A stretch of 64,000 bases of DNA, from NCBI GenBank assembly GCA_947179155.2, contig OX359274.1, positions 45,643,564 to 45,707,563 of the forward strand. Direction: 5' to 3'. The position numbers were made by a program, and so were the translations under genes. Below are positions 24,940-38,656 of the stretch, one piece after another. The DNA is from Hedera helix (lineage: Eukaryota > Streptophyta > Magnoliopsida > Apiales > Araliaceae). The notes under the pieces were generated by a model. It worked only from the letters and a program-made list of their open reading frames with translations, was not told the DNA's origin and searched no databases. Within the stretch, counting starts at the first letter, position 1. The number at the start of each line of letters is the position of its first letter.

Positions 24940-26705
24940 CTCCCAAACACAATGCAAGTGCTTTAGTTATATTTTATCTTAAAATTAATCATAATATTAT
25001 GAATTTAAAATTTTTGATCTCAAATAACATGATATTGAATATTTTATAGCAAAATCAATCAAATGAGATCTACCTAACTAATGTAATAATGACACATTAT
25101 TTGAGATTTTTTTTTAAGACAAAAAATTTAAGACTCCTAATATTACTCTAAAATTAATTAGACGGTTAATATCAAGGGTAAAAATACTAGTGCTAGAGCA
25201 AATATAAATTTAATAATACTTTTAAAATTACTAGAATAATATTTATTTTTTTAAACAACATTTATTATTTTAACTTTAATATTTTTACACTGACATTATC
25301 AATCACCTAAAATTATACTTATTTTGTTCAATATTATTTGATCATTGTTAATTTTTTAGAGTCAACTTAAAAGATTTTTAAACTCAAAATTGAGATAATT
25401 TTTTTTAATTTTAATTAATACAATAATAAATATTATAAAAAATTTAAAATAATTACTAATTATATTTTTTATCGTTTCATAATTTTTAATAAGGTATCTC
25501 AATTTTAAATTTTAAAATATATTAAATTAATTTTTAAAAAATAATAATAATCATAGACACAAAGTGAGTATTACATGAACTGATGAAAGTATCAAATTTA
25601 TACACTTGATGCATAAAAAAGGGAGATATTTATACATACCGACAAAATTTTGTACTCGAGCGAATGAGTGATTCTTATAAATCCTAACATTCGTTTTTTA
25701 ACCTCTTCATAATGAGTAATGTTATAAAACAGAAGTTTAAAAAATTAAAAATAAAGTAATATATTAAATTATAATTAATAAATATTTTTTATTATATACG
25801 ATTGAGCTAAATAATTATAATTAATAACTATTCTTCACATGATTTTATATTTTCTTTTTATTTTAAATTTTTTATCATTAAAATATTATTATTTCAGAAT
25901 ATTATACTCCACTTACTTTTCAAATATTGTTGATAATGAGAATAATATATTGACAAAAATATTAGACCATAAAAAAGTTATGATATCTCATATAAGTTGG
26001 GATTTCTCTCCTGTGACAGCGTCATTTATGTATCATTTACTCCTATATTTTACGATTGACAATGCAAACAAACTATTTCACTGTCGATGGAAATGGCATA
26101 CAATTTATAAAATGCTTGTCCGCAAAAAAATCTCATCCATAACATTTATAAAAAAGTAAATTTTATTTAATGTTAATTTTTAATAATAATACTTCAAATT
26201 ATAATAGCTAATTTAAAAATATCATATTATTATTATTATTAGAAATAAAGATTTTTGGGTGTAACAAAAAAAAGGCAAATGACACTCTTTTGAGTAATTA
26301 GCATATTTGTGTCCCACTTTCATTAAGAAGTAAGAGTTTCATTTTATGCTTTGAAATTCTCTTTATTTCTATTTTTTGATGCACAATATCCCATATGCTT
26401 CACATTGTTTTTTTTGTTTTATTTTTATTTTTTGTTAATTTGACTCAAACACTCATAGACACACACACACACAAACACATTTTCTTGGTTTTGTCAAGAA
26501 TTCAACCCTAACCTCATAGAAACCATGAGTTGGATCACACACACACAAACCTTCTTGGCTTTCCTAATAACTCAACTCCAACCTCGTGGATATCGTGAGT
26601 TGAATAATATCACTCGGGTCAATAACTTTCGGTATATGCATCACATTTTATACATTAAGGTTTATATATTATTCTCACTGTACTAAGATATGTTGGATAG
26701 AAAAA

Positions 26706-26870
26706 ATTATTAAATGTTTTTAAGACACCTGTCACGTGGTGTCCTAAACTATTTATGTGTTGTTATTTCAGCATTTAAAGAGAAATGACACATTTTAAGT
26801 GCTGAAATAGCAGCACAATGAATGGTGTGGGACACCAAGTAACAGGTGCTCTAGGAACACTGAATAATTA
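26706..26870. mobile_element. Foldback / MITE-like element
   Basis: Left arm 26706-26779 and right arm 26794-26870 are inverted copies. Shared blocks are ACACCTGT, TGGTGTCC and TTATTTCAGCA on the left versus TGCTGAAATA, GGACACCA and ACAGGTG on the right. The arms are about three-quarters identical with a short loop. GTTGGATA occurs on both sides and may be part of the repeat or its flank. No coding capacity. Confidence 0.65.
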
Positions 26871-27683
26871 CTCGTTGGATAAATTCTTACCATACAGTCA
26901 TTTCTTATCTCTTTTTTGATATTTTTTTTAAAAAATTAGAATTTTCGTTAATTATTTTAATATTTTTATAAGTGAGTCTCACTTTGATTAATTTAAAATA
27001 GCATATTAATTTATAAAAATATCAATTCGCAAGTTTTACTTAAAAAAATATCACATTAATTTATAAAAATATCCAATTTTTTTTTAATTATATTAAATAT
27101 CATATATGGGCTCACAATGCATTTACGTATTATAATATCATCGATTATCTTTTGAACTGTCACACCATAAACTTATTCTAAACTTATAAGTTATAATATC
27201 GGTATTAATATTATGTGGAGCTGCATTAAAATGTTTCATTTTATACTTGTCTCGTTAAATATCTTTATCTTTCTCGTAGCCAAACAAGGACCGTAGGATT
27301 GTCATACCTTCCAAATACTAGTACGGTCTACTTTTGAAGGTCGCATCTCAGCCATTTATTTCGCCTCCAATAGGAAAGTCAAACAATAGCTGGCTATGAC
27401 TCGTTTCCGCGTTAGTAGCGGAAATAGGATATGATTTACACGAAGAGCTGACTCATCCCATTTCAAGCCAGTGACTAACCTACCCCCTATAAGGCGCGTG
27501 AATTCAACCACTCTAGAAACCAGTAGTGGCTAGATAACACGCCGTACGTGGAGAGTGGAGCAATAAGGGGTATTGTCCTTTTCCGCACGGTTCTTCGCGA
27601 AAAAAACACATATAACAGTTGGCGAAACTTGGTTTTTACAGTTGAGGACTCCAAAACTTGTAAATTTCAGGAAAGGACGTTTC

Positions 27684-27684
<1 letters not shown>

Positions 27685-27719
<35 letters not shown>
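27685..27719 (+). repeat. Homopolymer of 35 C
   Basis: An uninterrupted C run ends 3 bp upstream of the MIOX TATA box. The true length may differ because long homopolymers are error-prone in assemblies. Confidence 0.9.
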
Positions 27720-27720
<1 letters not shown>

Positions 27721-27722
27721 CG

Positions 27723-27730
27723 TATAAATA
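27723..27730 (+). promoter_or_regulatory. Putative TATA box of MIOX
   Basis: TATAAATA lies 76 bp upstream of the ATG at 27806, so transcription would start near 27755 with a short leader of about 50 bases. The spacing is typical of plant promoters. Confidence 0.65.
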
Positions 27731-27805
27731 TTACCCAGTTTTGTTAAACACAATTGCACATATTTTTTGTTTCTGCTGATTGGTTTTATATATTTTGGTG
27801 CGAAG

Positions 27806-30800
27806 ATGACTATTCTCATTGAGCAGCCTGAACTAGGTAACCCCTTTACGTTTAGTTTTTAATGTTTTCTGCATCAGATTTTTATTTTGTAGTAATGTAT
27901 TCTTTTTCTAAATAAATCTATAGATACATCTATCTTATTCTAATTTTTTCGATACGCAAGTTCGAAAGTTGTTTTGGCCAAATAAACAAATTTTATCTCT
28001 CCTACTACTTCTACTCACTATCATTTTAGTTGGCTAAAACGACTGTTGAACTTGTGTATCGGGAAGAAAAGAGTAAAATCGATGTATCTATAGAATTATT
28101 TATCTTTTTTTTTTCCCTTTTTTGCCCTTTTAAAATTAGATATGTATTTTCATTTTTTTAAACTCAGAGAAATATTAATTTTTTAAAAGTTGATATAATT
28201 TCTTTTATATTAGTAAAAAAAAATTAAAAAGCGGTACTCTCTCTTGCAAAATATAATATCAAGATTAATATTAATATTAATATTTTTTTTGAAAAATAAT
28301 TTATATGTTAACTAATTTTACTCTTGGTACGAAGTGCTTCTAACGTGGAGTTTTAAGCCATAAGGTAAAACCCTAATATATGGGTCCTTTCTTTATTAAT
28401 ATTGAAATGAATTGTGTCACATATAACAAAACTCTTCTTATTTTTTTTAAATTTAAAATTTGTGTGATTAATTTAACTTTTGAAAATAATAAATTTATAA
28501 TTAGTAGCACTAATTTAGATAATTCATAATTTTTATAATTGCATTATCCAAAACGTGATAATTTCATATTAATTTTAAATTTAAAAATATTTTAAATTGA
28601 TTATATATACTGAAATTTTGTAATGGATGGAGTAATAATTATTGGATTTAAAACTTAAATGAACTTATTAAAGCACATTCTGATTTTGGAAAGAGGAGCA
28701 TGATACATTTAGTAAATGCAAAAATAGGTTTCACATTGTATTCTTCTTCATCCTTACCAGGTTTTCAAGAGGATGAGAAGAAGATTTATTCGGATACAAA
28801 TGAATTGGTACTGGATGGAGGTTTTGTTGTTCCTGAAAATGGTGGATTTGATGCTCCAGATATCAATGCATTTGGTCACTCGTTCAGGTGAATTTTAAAA
28901 ATGTCATTGTCACGATGTTGCGTAAATATTTTTTACGTTCAAAATTAATGTTATTGTATGTATTATGTTTCAATCAAATTCAAATCAATATAATCGGGAA
29001 AATGGTCAATAGGGAGTATGATGCGGAAAGCGAAAGACAAAAGTCTGTAGAGGAATTTTATCGGTTGAATCACACGAATCAAACATACGACTATGTAAGT
29101 TTGTTTGTTTTTTTTTAATTAAAATTTGATATATTTTGAGGTGACAAATTCGATTATTGTTGTTTAATTATAATAATAATAAAAATTAAATGTAGGTGAA
29201 GAAAATGAGAGAGGAGTACAGAAAATTAGATAAAGTAGAAATGAGCATATGGGAATGTTGTGAGCTTCTGAATGAGGTAGTGGATGATAGTGACCCTGAT
29301 TTGGATGAGCCCCAGATCGAGCACTTGTTACAAACAGCTGAGGCTATTAGGAAAGACTATCCTGATGAAGATTGGTTGCACTTGACGGCTCTTATCCACG
29401 GTACTATTATTATTATTAATTTAAGATCATATGCAATGTATTTTCCTTATTAGATGATAATAATTTGATCTTTCGTGTGACAGATCTTGGAAAAGTTCTT
29501 CTTCTTCCTAACTTTGGAGCACTTCCTCAATGGGCTGTTGTTGGTGAGCATTTACGTATTTGTTGTCCTATGACCAAGCAATTTATATATTGATATGTTA
29601 TTTTTTATTTTTTTTAAATATAAGACCATTTATGACGTGATTTTGTTTCATTTGTTAATATTATTAACTTTTTTTTATTAATAAAATTACAAAGTAAGCA
29701 GGACTCAGTATTCTAAATTTTATACCGCAGGTGACACATTCCCTCTTGGTTGTGCTTTCGACGAATCAATTGTTCATCATAAGGTAAATTTCTTCTTGAA
29801 AGCTGTTGCACTTATGTTACATTTAAATTGAAAGAATTAAGGTGGGAAGAAAATTAGAATGAAATGGATTATTCTCAGTCTTCTCAAATTTATGAATTTT
29901 ATTTTTGGAAAGGATATAGAATGACTCATTGTTGCTAGAATTGAATGAATTATTTTACTCCCCTCTTTGTTTTTTTTTTTTCTATTTTATTCATTCACTT
30001 ATACTATTCTTTTAATCTAAACGTAACATTAATCTTTTTTATGGCTCGTATTCTCTCTCATTCAGAATTATAGTAGTCATTTAGCTAATTAAATTTCTGG
30101 AAATATGTTCTTCTGTTACTGCAGTATTTAAAGAACAACCCGGATTACAACAATCCTCTTTACGGAACTAAGAATGGTGTTTACTCTCAAGGATGTGGAC
30201 TGGAAAATGTAATGATTTCATGGGGGCATGATGATTATATGTACTTGGTACGGCTTTATTAATCATAACACTATCATATCATGTTTATGTATTTATTATA
30301 ACTACATTTTACAACATTTTCTCCATGAATAAACCCACATTTTCATATTTCTAGGTGGCCAAGGAAAATGGGACAACTCTACCACCGGCAGGACTGTTTG
30401 TCATCCGTTTCCACTCTTTTTACCGTAAGTATTTACTTAGTTCTTTGATTTTATCAATAATTAGCTACATTTTGTATTAATATTTGAATTCTTAAAAAAA
30501 AAATTCCAGCTTTGCATCGATCGGGGGCTTATAAACATCTGATGAATGAGGAGGATGTTGAGAATCTGAAATGGTTACAGATATTTAAGTAAGTTTCTTC
30601 CTTTTTCCTCGACAAGCTTATTATACAGAGAATTAATATTTACAGAATGTCGGTGGGCACACTTACTATTCATGTGAGTGAGGCTGTATGGAAATATCAA
30701 TTCCCCTTGTAGAGATATCAATTATCTATTATATATGCTAAAATATATATTTTTTTAAATTGTTATGATTTTGGAAATTATGTGTATACAGCAAATATGA

Positions 30801-31015
30801 CCTCTATAGCAAGAGCAAAGTCAGGGTTGATGTTGAAAAAGTGAAACCATACTATCTATCTTTGATTGAAAAGGTGAGTACCACTTGGTAATTTTTTACC
30901 AGGGTAAATTTTTACCTTGGTCATTTTTTACCAGGGTAATTTTTCTCATTTTGATTTCTCCCTTGCTGGTGTAATAATTTTGTTGCAGTATTTCCCAGCA
31001 AAGCTTAGATGGTGA
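27806..31015 (+). CDS. MIOX: Myo-inositol oxygenase (11 exons, 312 aa, complete)
   Basis: Oxidises myo-inositol to D-glucuronate, feeding UDP-glucuronate and wall polysaccharides; the family is cytosolic and uses a di-iron centre. Exons: 27806-27836, 28761-28887, 29013-29094, 29196-29400, 29484-29543, 29731-29783, 30125-30247, 30355-30424, 30510-30588, 30792-30873, 30989-31015. All introns are GT-AG and the frame closes across every junction. The six iron ligands expected from characterised MIOX enzymes are present: H123, H148, D149 (in LIHDLGK), H221 (SWGHDDY), H247 (RFHSFY) and D280 (NKYDLYSK). The length fits plant MIOX (about 310-320). The N-terminus MTILIEQPEL and C-terminus FPAKLRW are typical. 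A polyadenylation-type AATAAA lies at 31157-31162. No defect is seen. Confidence 0.97.
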
Positions 31016-32629
31016 TTGTTGTTACACTTGAAGACATATTATGGTGTTAAGAAAATGCATTTTGGTGCTTGTATGCATGGTTTAATTACAGAGGGAGATG
31101 TGTGAGCGAGATGGAGCTATTCCTTCCATTTTTTTTTATTGTATTCTTTTTTATCAAATAAATATGTACTGCTCTTGTTATTGTATTCTTTTTTCTATTA
31201 AAACTTTCCCCTATTGTTCCATGTCAATTGCTCATTCTTCCATTTTTTTACTGTTTATTACATGATCTGTTGAGCACAAATGACAATTAGTGGCTCTTTT
31301 TCTTCATTTACTCAATAATTAATAACTTTATATGATGATTATTGTATATACCTTTCAATAAATGAACTTTTGCAAGACAAGTTACTAATCAGAAGAATAG
31401 TTAGAATTCTGAAAATCTGCTACAGAAATTTCAGATCAGTCTTTTTTTAAAATTCATAACAATATTAATTTTAATTGTTTAAAACCGGTGAAAATATTCT
31501 TAACTTATAACATATCTAAAATATATAACGATCCAACGATCTTTGAATCAGGGATAGAAACCACACAATAGACCTTAAAATATAAAAACATATTTTTAGA
31601 TTTTAACTTTTACATTCAATCGAACCTAATCCTTTTATATAAATTCATCTTCTCTTCCCGATTATCATGACTTTTAATTTCATGTCGATATTTTGTTTAA
31701 AAACAATATCTAATTTAAAACCCACATATCAAAATCTAAAATCATACTATAAAATAATATTTACCTTTCTTACTCTTCTTTTTTCAATTTTGCATAATCT
31801 TATTTTTGGGATTGATAGAGTCCTCTAAGTCCCTAAAGGTCTTCACATCAATTGTAAACAGTAACAAGAATAAGATAGGTTTTGGTTTCAATTTTCGGCA
31901 ATTTATGGCAGAAGACAATGTCAAATAATTTTTCTATATTATTGTAATAGTAATGATGCACTTGATTATAAAATTACATTGTATTTCTTAAAAAGTGGGA
32001 CTTTCAAAAAAAAGAGAAAAGAGAAAAGAGTTATAAATCTATCGTGTTCTCCATTGAAAATTAAAATTTCTAATTAAAAAGTCATCTATAACAGATTTTG
32101 ATATGAATCGAGAAATTAAAATTTAAATAAAATTCTTATTTTGAAATGAGGTGGTGTGAAATATATTTTTCCCTTTGGTTGAAGATGAATAAAAATATAA
32201 GAAAAAAATACACCAAATTTATATAATAAAGACAGTCTTTGGGCCTTCACTAATTTTATTTGAGCCAATTGCTTTCTGTTGGGCTTCAAAATGTCTCCCA
32301 TTTATGTCCAACTCCTTCTTATTTTTCTTTACGGAAAAGTGACACCGCACTTCATTAGATTTGGGCTTACGTTTTCGACCACTTAGTCATAAGAAAACGA
32401 AACAAATATGTTGGTATTTGAGTGAAAGTAGCCAGGTAGAAAGGGGTGCATTTTTAGATCTTAAGGGGCCATGGTCCTCAGGCCTGCCTACGGTCCGGCC
32501 CGGCTTAGATGTCTAATCCTGAAAGAGAAATTATATCATTATTTCAAGTATAGTTAATATCATCAAAGTTTTTTGGTAAGTCCAATAAAAGTTATCAGGG
32601 AAAATTGGATCTAATTACAAATTACATTT

Positions 32630-32703
32630 CATTGATATTATGTTAACTTTAAATATTACATATGAAATTAAAATTTAATAAATACTATTATATAATGTTT
32701 ATA

Positions 32704-32795
<92 letters not shown>

Positions 32796-33600
32796 TAATA
32801 ATTAAAGTGTTATGTATAATACCTAACATAAGAATATATAACATGTGACATATGTAGCATCTAAAATTTTAATTAGACAGACAAGTGAATCTTCGAGAAG
32901 GTAAGAGATTAGAATTTTGATAAAATTTAGAAAAACTTATTCTCTATATAAATTTAATTAGACTGTTTTAACTAAAAATAGAATCCACAATGAAAATTGA
33001 ATGGAATTAAGATGAAAAATTTGAGTTTAATGTGTAATGATTCAATTATCAAAAATAAAAAACTATTTTTTTGTACTACGAAAATAAATAAATGAAATTC
33101 TTTTTCGAAACGATAGAATAATTAGGTGCATAAATTAGACCATGATTAATTCACAAAAAGATTGTCATTACAACATATATAATTAAGTTTCAAGAATATA
33201 TTGGGAAATAAAATGAGTAATATCTTTAACCTTATTAACTCTTATAAAACTAATGGTTCGATCTAATAAAAAAGTACACTCAGTTCACTAATATTAACTT
33301 TGAATATTTACGTATGAAATTATATTTTTATAAATATTATTATATTTCATTTATATAAAAATAATGTTGTTATTTTTTTAAATTCAAATACTATCAATAA
33401 TAACTAACATAAGAAAGTAGAACATATTTCATGTGTAACATCTAAAATTTTAATTAGACCGACAAATGAATCTTAAAGAATATAAGAGATTAGACTTTTG
33501 ATAAAATTTTAAATATTTTATTCTCTATTTAAAATTTTAATTAAACTATTTTTAATTGAAAATAAAATTTACAATGAAAATTGATATTAAACGTAAAATA
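32630..33600. repeat. Diverged direct duplication (copies about 32630-33030 and 33290-33600)
   Basis: Both copies contain TAACTTT[A/G]AATATT, an ATATGAAATTA block, and CATCTAAAATTTTAATTAGAC followed by a GACAA(G/A)TGAATCTT, TAAGAGATTAGA, TTTTGATAAAATTT series. Offsets change from about 655 to 584 bp because the AT run expanded only in the first copy. Confidence 0.75.
32707..32792. repeat. (AT)n microsatellite, about 85 bp
   Basis: Uninterrupted AT dinucleotides inside the first copy of the duplication. Confidence 0.95.
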
Positions 33601-35098
33601 TATGGCAAAATTTGTGATTCACCCTAAAATTTAATTATAACAAATTCAAACTTCTATAGTGTACATTTAATATAATTCAATTAGTTTGGGAAAATGAGTT
33701 ATAGTTGTTTATATTTAAAGTACATAATTTTTTTTTATTAATATTAAATTTTAACATTTCACAAATTAACTATACAAATTTGAAATATATCATTAATTTT
33801 AAAGCGGAAAAAGTAGTAAAGTAGGAAAAAAAATAAAAAAGATAAATCACTATATGGGGTAATAAAATAAGAATAAAAGGTTAAATATTTTGGGACGACT
33901 CCTGTAACTATTTATCCATTTTTTCAGCATTAAGAATAAAAATAACAATATACTAGCTTTAAAAATAAATAAATAAAAGACTGTTTTATTATAATTAACT
34001 AAATTCGTGTTAATTTAATATATATATTTTTAAATTTATACGACCGTGTAATTCACCTAGTTATGAAGAAAGAAGAGAATGAGACTCAAACTTCTGCCCA
34101 AATAGGGAAGCGGGTGTGGCTATTATAATTGGAACGTCTGTGTCAACACATTTAATATTATACGTATAATCAATATACATCATTATAACTTGTGTGAATA
34201 TATTATACTATTATTCTTTTTGTCTCAAGATTAAAATTTTAATCAAATTTTTGTGTATATTAAAAAAATAATAAAATTATTTATATTTTAATTTTAATTT
34301 AATTATAGAATTTTTTATATATGACTAGTAATATTTTATAAATATATATAAAAAATAAAAATATAATAATTAATATTAAGAATTTTATACACAAATTATT
34401 ATAAAAAATATTTTTTTTATAATAAATAAATATTTAACTTAAAATTGGTTAAAATAATAATAAAATTTTTTATTTGAGACAAAGAGAGTATTAATTGCCA
34501 ATTTTATTGTGAGTACATGTCTCGCAGGACTCTAGGTCATGTTTGTTCTCAACATTATTAATTTTAAAATTATTTAATTATTTATTACGTGAATGTTCGG
34601 AGGAAATTAAATATGAGATAATTTAAAATAATTTTATGATTAGATTATTATATTTTTATTAATATAACGTTAACAAAAAAAAAATGAATAATAATAATTT
34701 ATAATAATTTATATAATAATATTTATAAAAAATAGTATAATTTATTATATAAATGATGAATCTCATTATTTTTTATAAAATTTATAAATAAATAACAAAA
34801 TTATTATATATTAATTCTCAAATAGCTAATGTTGTTGTCCAATCAAAACTGACATATGTACTTTTTCTGCTCGGGAGTCGCACTATCAGAAAATACTGAG
34901 ATAGTAAGAAACATGAACAACTGGGATCCACCGCATCGACTCCGACTTCCACCTGTCTCTTCTCTCTCCATCTCCCTTGCACATTTCGTCAAACAACTCC
35001 ACTGCTATACATTCGCCTTCCATAATTCATCATCATAATTTATACAAATCAATCCTTTTTTTTCAGTTTAATTATCTGATGATTTTCTCCCTCTTGCA

Positions 35099-38000
35099 AT
35101 GGCTACATCATCTTCGCCAATTATTCGTATCTTTATTCTCTACACATTCTTACTCGCAAACCCTATTCTTATCTTCCAATCCCGTCTCGCCATGGCCTCA
35201 ATTGACGATTTATCTCTCACCAATTACGATCACAGTTTGTTTCACGGCGATTACTCGCCGCCGTCGCCACCACCTCCCTCTGCTCCGCCGCTTCCTCCGC
35301 CGCTATCGTGCAAAGAGGATTTGAACGGGACTGGCTCGCTCAACACCTCCTGCGAGCTTAATTATGATCTCAATTTCACAGAAGATATTTATATACGTGG
35401 GAAAGGGGACTTATTTGTACTCCCTGGAGTGAAATTGAGCTGCCCTATTTTGGGGTGTTCAATAACTGTGAATATTAGTGGTGAGTTCAGGCTGGGGTTA
35501 AATGCGGAGATTATAGCTGGGAGCCTGTATGTGGTATCCAATAATGCTACTTTATTTAATGGTTCTTTAATTAATGTCACGGCTCTGGCCGGCGAGCCAC
35601 CAGACCATACTAGCGGGACCCCTGATGGAGCACAGGGTGGTGGCGGAGGGCACGGTGGGAGGGGTGCTAGTTGTGTGATGGATAATAAAAAGCTTCCTTC
35701 CGATGTGTGGGGTGGGGATCCGTATGCGTGGGATTCATTGGCTACTCCTTGCAGTTATGGTAGTAAAGGTGGAACAACTAATAAAGAAGAGAATTATGGT
35801 GGGGAAGGAGGCGGGAAGATTCGGTTCGAGGTAAAAAATGCTTTTGATGCCCATGGCAGTCTTTTAGCTGATGGAGGTGATGGTGGTGTTAAAGGTGGAG
35901 GAGGATCTGGTGGCAGCATTTACATCAAATCTCGTTATATGTAATGTTTTCTTGCTTATAATTTACTTATTATAATGTGTTATCTTTAATGCTAACTACT
36001 TAACATGTCAGTCCATATGCTTAGTACATAGTTGTATATTGCAATGTATTATTCTTTGTATGAATATATTCTTTCATTGTTTTGTTATATGAAGCATTTC
36101 TGTTCATTCTATAATTAGGTTGCCTTATTTTCGTAAAAAGTTTCATTTGATATATATTTGCGTACTTTGTTTACCTTAAAGTCCTTTAATTTGGTTCAAC
36201 TTCATGGGAATATATCATTTTCCATCTGGAGAAGACTGATATATGCCACATTTATGAGATGGATCAATAAAAGAGGTGAGAGTAATAGGGTTCCTTTTAA
36301 GGAAGCAAAGATAAATAATAAGAGCAATTACAAGAAATTTTTCATACACTTGGCCAGGATTTTCAAGCTTCTTCTAACCAATTTTTCTGCTTCGCTTGGT
36401 TAAAACGTTTTATGTCTGATATAGGATCATATATTTTGTGCATCTTCAAATGTTTCCATAGTAAACACATGTTCATTAGTAAGTTGTTACAGTTGGCTAA
36501 AATCTAAATGATAAAATATCGGGGTAAGCATCAAAAAGAAAATTGATTGCTTTTGTGATTCTGAAGGGCTTGCTAATAAATTTAGTTTTAACAAAACTTC
36601 CCTCCAAAAAAAAAGAATTCCAAGTCATCACCAATGCTGGCTTTGTTGTTCAAACCAAATTTAACGGCACAATAGAAAAATCAAGAATCTTTGGTGGTCT
36701 TTTATGCGTTTAAAGGAGTTTTATTCTTGGCAATCATCATTATTGATTTGATGCTATGCTAAAGTAATTGGCATTCTATTCATCCACAATTCAAGACTAA
36801 AGGACGAGTCTTTCTCAATAATGGAGGGAGAATTATGCAAGATGATGCGTGTCAAAGAATTTTAGCACGCTTCATGGATGATGGTTGACTAATTATGTAA
36901 CTACCTTTAGGATTAACTTGGATTTTATTGTGTTGTAATTGTAGAGCTTTTGGAGATTGTTAGGTATCTATGTTACATGGTTAAATGAGTAGTTATGGTA
37001 TATAATTTTCTAGTATAAGTTGGTTCTGGTAATTAGAATTATTTCCTTTATTGGAGTACTTGTCCTAATATAGTGTCAAGGTCTTTTATTCCTCCTATAT
37101 AAGTATTAAAATTTACACAAGTTTGATAAAGTTGAGTTACTTGAAAATAAAGATGCGTAGTTTTCACTTTGTGCTGTGGTCTGCAGCATCGCAAATCCCT
37201 TGCATGATTGAAGCACTCCTTTTCTCCCCTTTTCTTTATTCTACATCAATTTTAGGATACACTGAAACCTGATTTGAATTTAATGCTAATTTACTGGTGA
37301 TCATGTCATCTTAAACTGCATTTGTATTTGATTTTGCCCTATTGCACCCTTTGAATCATGAATTAAGGTAGTGTACTGACTAGAAAATTTTCTGGAACTT
37401 TAATTGTTCTTTTGTTAAGAGCAGGACAGGTAGTGGCAGAGTAAGTGCTTCTGGAGGTAACGGGTTTGCTGGAGGAGGTGGTGGAAGAGTTTCTGTTGAT
37501 GTTTTCAGCATGCATGATGATCCCATATTCTTGGCTCATGGTAAGTTTTCTCAAGACATGGCTATTTCATCTAAAATTGTAACTACCTAAGTCTGATCAT
37601 TAATTAGTAAAACTTAGTTGCGATTCGATTAGGTAATTGATGCTCCGAGTCTTTAAGGTCATTGAGTGTTATATTTTTACAAAACTATGTACTAACTTGT
37701 GTCCCTCTGAAGTTCTTTACTTTCATGGATCTCAGTTAGTGTCAAGTGTGTGTGTTTTTTCCTAAATTTTGTTTAAAAATCGAAAGCCCCGATGCCTTTA
37801 TATGTTTTTGCCTTTTGTTGAATTCCATATTGTTTTATGCTGGGTGTTTGAGGTAATTATTTGCATACGGCCTTGCTTAAGAGATGAAATAGAATTTAGA
37901 CATTACATATCATACCTTACCTATGATTTTTTCTACTCTTATTTTGATGTGATGAATGCTGCTAGATATTGTATGGCATTTTTTATGTTGTGACATTAAA

Positions 38001-38625
38001 ATCATGCTTTATGACATAGTATGTGCAACGAAAGCGTTTCTCGGAATGGTACATTATGTTGACCTTTTCATACTCTACTTTGGCTATTTACTTTATTGGT
38101 GGTGATACATCTAACATCATCCCCAGGCTTCTCGAGGATGTCTTTGTCTTTGGAGATAATACTGTAATTCAAAAGAACTAGTTTTCATTGTTAACTATGT
38201 GTGGTGGTGTTTCTTTTTGCTCACAATCTTTCCAACTGGTAAAGAATTCTGTTATGATATCTTTTATGGATCACTCCTGTATTGAAAATTGGGCTCTTCA
38301 GTTGCTGTTTTCTATATTTCTGTAAGCGAGTACATATCTGGTATGCCATTGTTATTAATCTCTATAGTTTTGGATATCAGATACTTATTTGAAGTAACTT
38401 TTATCTCTTTACAATTTTTACTTTTTCCTTATATATGAACACAACTTTTGAGTGGAGAATTAAGGGCATCTATTTTTTTTGGGTCCATTGAACGTTTCCT
38501 TTTCCTTTTTCCCTTGACAATGTGGCGTTATTGGGTGTTTATTTAGTTTCTTGCTTTAGAACCATTATTATACTTATTTCCCACTTTTTAGTTTTATTGT
38601 GCATAATTCTATATACACACACACT

Positions 38626-38656
<31 letters not shown>

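Larger units (their letters stand above)
20492..27680. other. AT-rich gene-poor intergenic region
   Basis: No gene is recognised. It holds TAA microsatellites (about 21876-21910 and 22895-22921), a patch of inverted GATATTTTCACAAG copies (22265-22500), a degenerate hAT element (24418-24939), a foldback element (26706-26870), and CA-rich tracts near 26458-26550. The ORF at 25839-26159 is AT-rich with no recognisable domain and I do not call it. Confidence 0.7.
31200..34850. other. AT-rich intergenic spacer between MIOX and the glycine-rich gene
   Basis: No gene is recognised. It contains the MIOX downstream region, a (AT)n run at 32707-32792 and a diverged duplication (about 32630-33030 and 33290-33600). 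Short ORFs here have no recognisable domains. Confidence 0.7.

Noticed and set aside
25839..26159. 106-codon ORF in AT-rich DNA.
   Set aside because: Codon content is AT-driven (Ile, Leu, Phe, Tyr, Lys), and no domain, splice partner or promoter is visible.
27573..27779. ORF with a poly-proline run upstream of MIOX.
   Set aside because: The proline run is just the 35-C homopolymer, and the ORF overlaps the promoter and TATA box.
36158..36403. 81-codon ORF in intron 1 of the glycine-rich gene.
   Set aside because: It lies between well-supported splice sites and resembles no family.
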